44,501 bases of DNA from positions 1 to 44,501 of IMG/VR virus record IMGVR_UViG_3300017737_000014. The stretch is one strand, 5' to 3'. Under the pieces are notes generated by a model that did no database searches, was not told where the DNA came from, and saw only the letters and a list, made by a program, of their open reading frames with translations. The stretch's first letter is position 1; each line of letters opens with the position of its first letter. The translations under genes were made by a program, and so were the position numbers. This document shows positions 42,598 to 44,501 of the stretch, one piece after another. This stretch comes from a virus.

Positions 42598-43632
42598 CTA
42601 AGTTAGTGACACTAAGTTAGTGTAGTGTTCTAAATAACCCCTTTCGGCGTCATGTGCTATTTGTTCACGTGTCGCATGTGCGTTTCTTGTAAAAAAACGT
42701 TCGAAGCGTTCATTAGTACGTCCATGCCTTGACATGAAGTAAGGTGCAACATGTTGGTCAATTTTACCTGTCAGCACCATACGTCTGAAGTGCTTCGCAA
42801 GTTCAAATAACTTCGCAACTTTTTGCTCGTCATAATCGTACATGCTCATGATGATTGGTTTTAAGCGTTTTAACAGCGCATTAAACGTTCCGTTTGGATT
42901 GTTTACACTGAAGTCCACAAGCTCATAAAACAGCTCATAACGGCGCATCATTTGCTTCACACTGGTAAACCGGCTAACTACTCTAAATTCAACACCGAAG
43001 TCCTTGATTAGCGCCATTTGGTATTTGTGATGATATCCACCAACAAACCTGTCGCGAGGTGTAAAGTCGTAATTTAACATGGTTAAATTGTGATTGCAAT
43101 AGCTATTCTGAAAACGTCTTCTGAATAGCGCCATAATGATACCCACATTTTTACGTAGCAAATCATTTAATTGACCCCCGTTGAGCCCGTCTACAGCTAT
43201 TGTGATATGTCCACCACATTTACTATCCGAGGGGCTGTATCTGTCATCAATTATCTTCGTAGCCTTGTGCATCATGTCGTAAACTTTCGTTCTCCATGTA
43301 CTTGCACCCAACAGGGGTAATACATGCGTTACAGCTTCGTACCCACATGACCCGTCACGTTCGAACCCACAGAACAATTCGTACTCTCGTACCGAATTTC
43401 GGTGTAACCTCGTCTTTTCAACTTCGAAGCCTATGGTAAACTTTGACTTTACTTCGTCCCCCTCGATTAGTAGATTTTTGCGGTCTACACTTTTAAGGTT
43501 TGCAACATCAATAGTTTTAGCATTAGCCCTCATGATTGGTGATGGCTTGCGGTGATATGGCAAAATTTCACCACGTCTTTGCCCGTCATTCAATACTTCG
43601 TATTGGTGTCCGTTATCTGATAAATTTCTCAT
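42598..43632 (-). CDS. Amidoligase-like enzyme (carboxylate-amine ligase, glutamine synthetase-like fold)
   Basis: 344 residues with the Amidoligase_2 / glutamate-cysteine-ligase-like pattern: IGFEVEK (67-73, GxExE metal site), ERDGSCGYEAVTHVLPL (91-107), KCGGHITI (138-145) and VEFRVVSR (214-221). These enzymes join a carboxylate to an amine using ATP. In the family survey by Iyer and colleagues (2009, as I recall it) such ligases neighbour class II amidotransferases and AIG2-like cyclotransferases in phages, as here with the gene at 40550-41635. The substrate is unknown: a small metabolite, peptide, cell wall component or protein tag are all open. The C-terminal 120 residues are helical and basic. 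A palindrome and ribozyme follow the stop. Confidence 0.78.
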   Translation of the reverse strand: MRNLSDNGHQYEVLNDGQRRGEILPYHRKPSPIMRANAKTIDVANLKSVDRKNLLIEGDEVKSKFTIGFEVEKTRLHRNSVREYELFCGFERDGSCGYEAVTHVLPLLGASTWRTKVYDMMHKATKIIDDRYSPSDSKCGGHITIAVDGLNGGQLNDLLRKNVGIIMALFRRRFQNSYCNHNLTMLNYDFTPRDRFVGGYHHKYQMALIKDFGVEFRVVSRFTSVKQMMRRYELFYELVDFSVNNPNGTFNALLKRLKPIIMSMYDYDEQKVAKLFELAKHFRRMVLTGKIDQHVAPYFMSRHGRTNERFERFFTRNAHATREQIAHDAERGYLEHYTNLVSLT

Positions 43633-43655
43633 AATATGCGATTAAAAATTAAAAT

Positions 43656-44234
43656 TTAGTTGTTGATGAATTGCTCAATTATTTTAGTGACAAGTTCCCT
43701 GTTAATTTGAGTTTTGTCCCCTGTAGCTTTTAAACTTCCGTCACTCATTAGCATCAGGCTAACAATTTTGGTTGGTCTCTCGACAACCTCGCCGGTTTCT
43801 GTTTCATCTGTTGATAATTCCGCTTTCGCAAATTTCAACAAAGAAGATACACTTCGTGGCACATCTTGACCATTGTTTTCCGCTTGTGTAGTTTGGCGTT
43901 TGTACTTCGATACAACATCAGGGTTGTCAGCTTTTAACGTGCCTACTTTCAACATCTTGAAGAAGTAAGATTTTTGCCAACCGAAAACTTTGTTACTAAA
44001 ATCTTCGATATTCCACGTGATGCCCTCTTCTTGCATCTTTCGCTTTCCGTCTTCGCTGTTAAACCAAACATGGCTATTTTTAACGATATCCGCTAACTTA
44101 AGTGACTTTTCAAATTTCACTTTCTTAGCATCTGTAACATCAGCCTGTAGGCTTTGTATCCGGTCTAATCGGACGTGTTGACGTACTTCGCTATTGTTTA
44201 AAAAGTCCGCCTCAATTTGTAATAAATTACTCAT
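43656..44234 (-). CDS. Hypothetical protein (192 aa), first gene of leftward module
   Basis: Start at the ATG at 44234; an in-frame ATG ten codons upstream lies in the leader and is less likely. Charged, largely helical N-terminal part (RLDRIQSLQADVTDAKKVKF), a middle with ITWNIEDFSNKVFGWQKSYF, and a C-terminal domain with IVSLMLMSDGSLKATG and an amphipathic helix. No catalytic motif. The middle segment could be a helix-turn-helix-like DNA-binding part, in keeping with first-gene position behind a promoter, but I do not recognise the family. It is 23 nt upstream of the amidoligase gene and probably in its operon. Confidence 0.58.
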   Translation of the reverse strand: MSNLLQIEADFLNNSEVRQHVRLDRIQSLQADVTDAKKVKFEKSLKLADIVKNSHVWFNSEDGKRKMQEEGITWNIEDFSNKVFGWQKSYFFKMLKVGTLKADNPDVVSKYKRQTTQAENNGQDVPRSVSSLLKFAKAELSTDETETGEVVERPTKIVSLMLMSDGSLKATGDKTQINRELVTKIIEQFINN

Positions 44235-44285
44235 AATCAATGAATTAAAGTTTAAATGACGCACATTTCTTGTGCATTACTGGTT

Positions 44286-44316
44286 TAAATATAGTACATT
44301 TCTTTCGTTTGGCAAA
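44286..44316 (-). promoter_or_regulatory. Putative early promoter of leftward module
   Basis: Minus strand TTTG (44316-44313), 19 nt, then TATATTTA (44293-44286), near the TAnnTTTG consensus. It lies about 50 nt upstream of the ATG at 44234. The remaining gene-free sequence to the window end (44317-44501) shows only the palindrome at 44451. Confidence 0.55.
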
Positions 44317-44450
44317 GGTTTGTTTATTATTTTTTCGCCTTTCGTTTATTTTTCGTTTGTTATCTGTTTATCAATACTTTACTGGAATTGTCTACCCTTT
44401 GCTTTGTTTACCCTGAAAAACATGGGCGTGACGTTATCCGTCCTTTGTGT

Positions 44451-44466
44451 GTGTCTTCAAAGACAC
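44451..44466. repeat. Dispersed 16-bp palindrome, last copy
   Basis: GTGTCTTCAAAGACAC in the gene-free right end, upstream of the leftward promoter and hence probably outside that transcript. Confidence 0.9.
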
Positions 44467-44501
44467 TTTACATCAAACGTACGGACTACAGGTATCCCAT
44501 C

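Noticed and set aside
43365-43385. GTTCGAACCC string like a tRNA T-arm
   Set aside because: Inside the amidoligase coding sequence, with no acceptor or anticodon stems around it.
416-44466. Dispersed palindromes as a CRISPR-like array
   Set aside because: Copies are kilobases apart without regular spacers; no cas genes present.
1-44501. Direct terminal repeats marking genome ends
   Set aside because: The first and last stretches of the window share no visible repeat; the left edge cuts a gene, so the ends are probably arbitrary.

Overview
The window looks like most of a tailed phage genome infecting a member of the Bacteroidota, probably a flavobacterium. Four things point there: AT-rich sequence, TAnnTTTG promoter boxes of the Bacteroidota type (TATCTTTG at 4920, 8517, 17393 and 41698), A/T-rich leaders instead of strong Shine-Dalgarno sites, and structural proteins that resemble those of marine flavobacterial and crAss-like podoviruses. 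I see no integrase, tRNA, CRISPR array or insertion sequence. No DNA polymerase or endolysin is recognisable either.

Layout: 1-29114 is a rightward late module. In order it carries the end of a probable small terminase, large terminase, portal, scaffold-like protein, major capsid protein, a conserved head-region protein, two connector/ring-type proteins, a 1477-aa tail stabilisation-type protein, a duplicated-domain tail protein, a further structural protein, a cupin protein, two probable internal virion proteins, and a 2804-aa giant virion protein with a HEMGH zincin motif. It meets a leftward module (44234 to 29108) in a 7-nt convergent overlap.

Leftward module, in transcription order: (a) 44.2-39.3 kb is an accessory region. 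It has a 192-aa unknown, an amidoligase-like enzyme, small unknown genes, a class II glutamine amidotransferase / gamma-glutamylcyclotransferase fusion, an Api92-like protein and a very acidic small protein. (b) 39.1-36.1 kb is a recombination block: DnaA-domain-IV-like protein, Sak3-type annealing protein, PD-(D/E)XK exonuclease and an SSB-like protein. (c) 36.06-35.85 kb is an AT-rich, repeat-bearing intergenic region that could be a replication origin. (d) 35.8-29.1 kb holds a primase-helicase, an SF2 helicase, a VRR-NUC nuclease, a second DnaA-domain-IV-like protein and a metallophosphoesterase.

Most notable is RNA-level machinery in the accessory region. Two hammerhead ribozymes of type III topology lie on the minus strand (40460-40512 and 42514-42564). 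Each sits just 3' of one of the two amidoligase-pathway genes and 3-5 nt after a copy of a 16-bp near-palindrome, GTGTCTTCAAAGACAC. The ribozymes share core and loop 1 (UGUGUG), while their stems differ and keep nearly all pairing. The palindrome occurs ten times across the window, both inside unrelated genes and between genes, and forms the core of the terminators after the capsid gene and the ssb-like gene. A plausible model is that ribozyme cleavage splits a long early transcript and leaves upstream mRNAs ending just after a protective hairpin.
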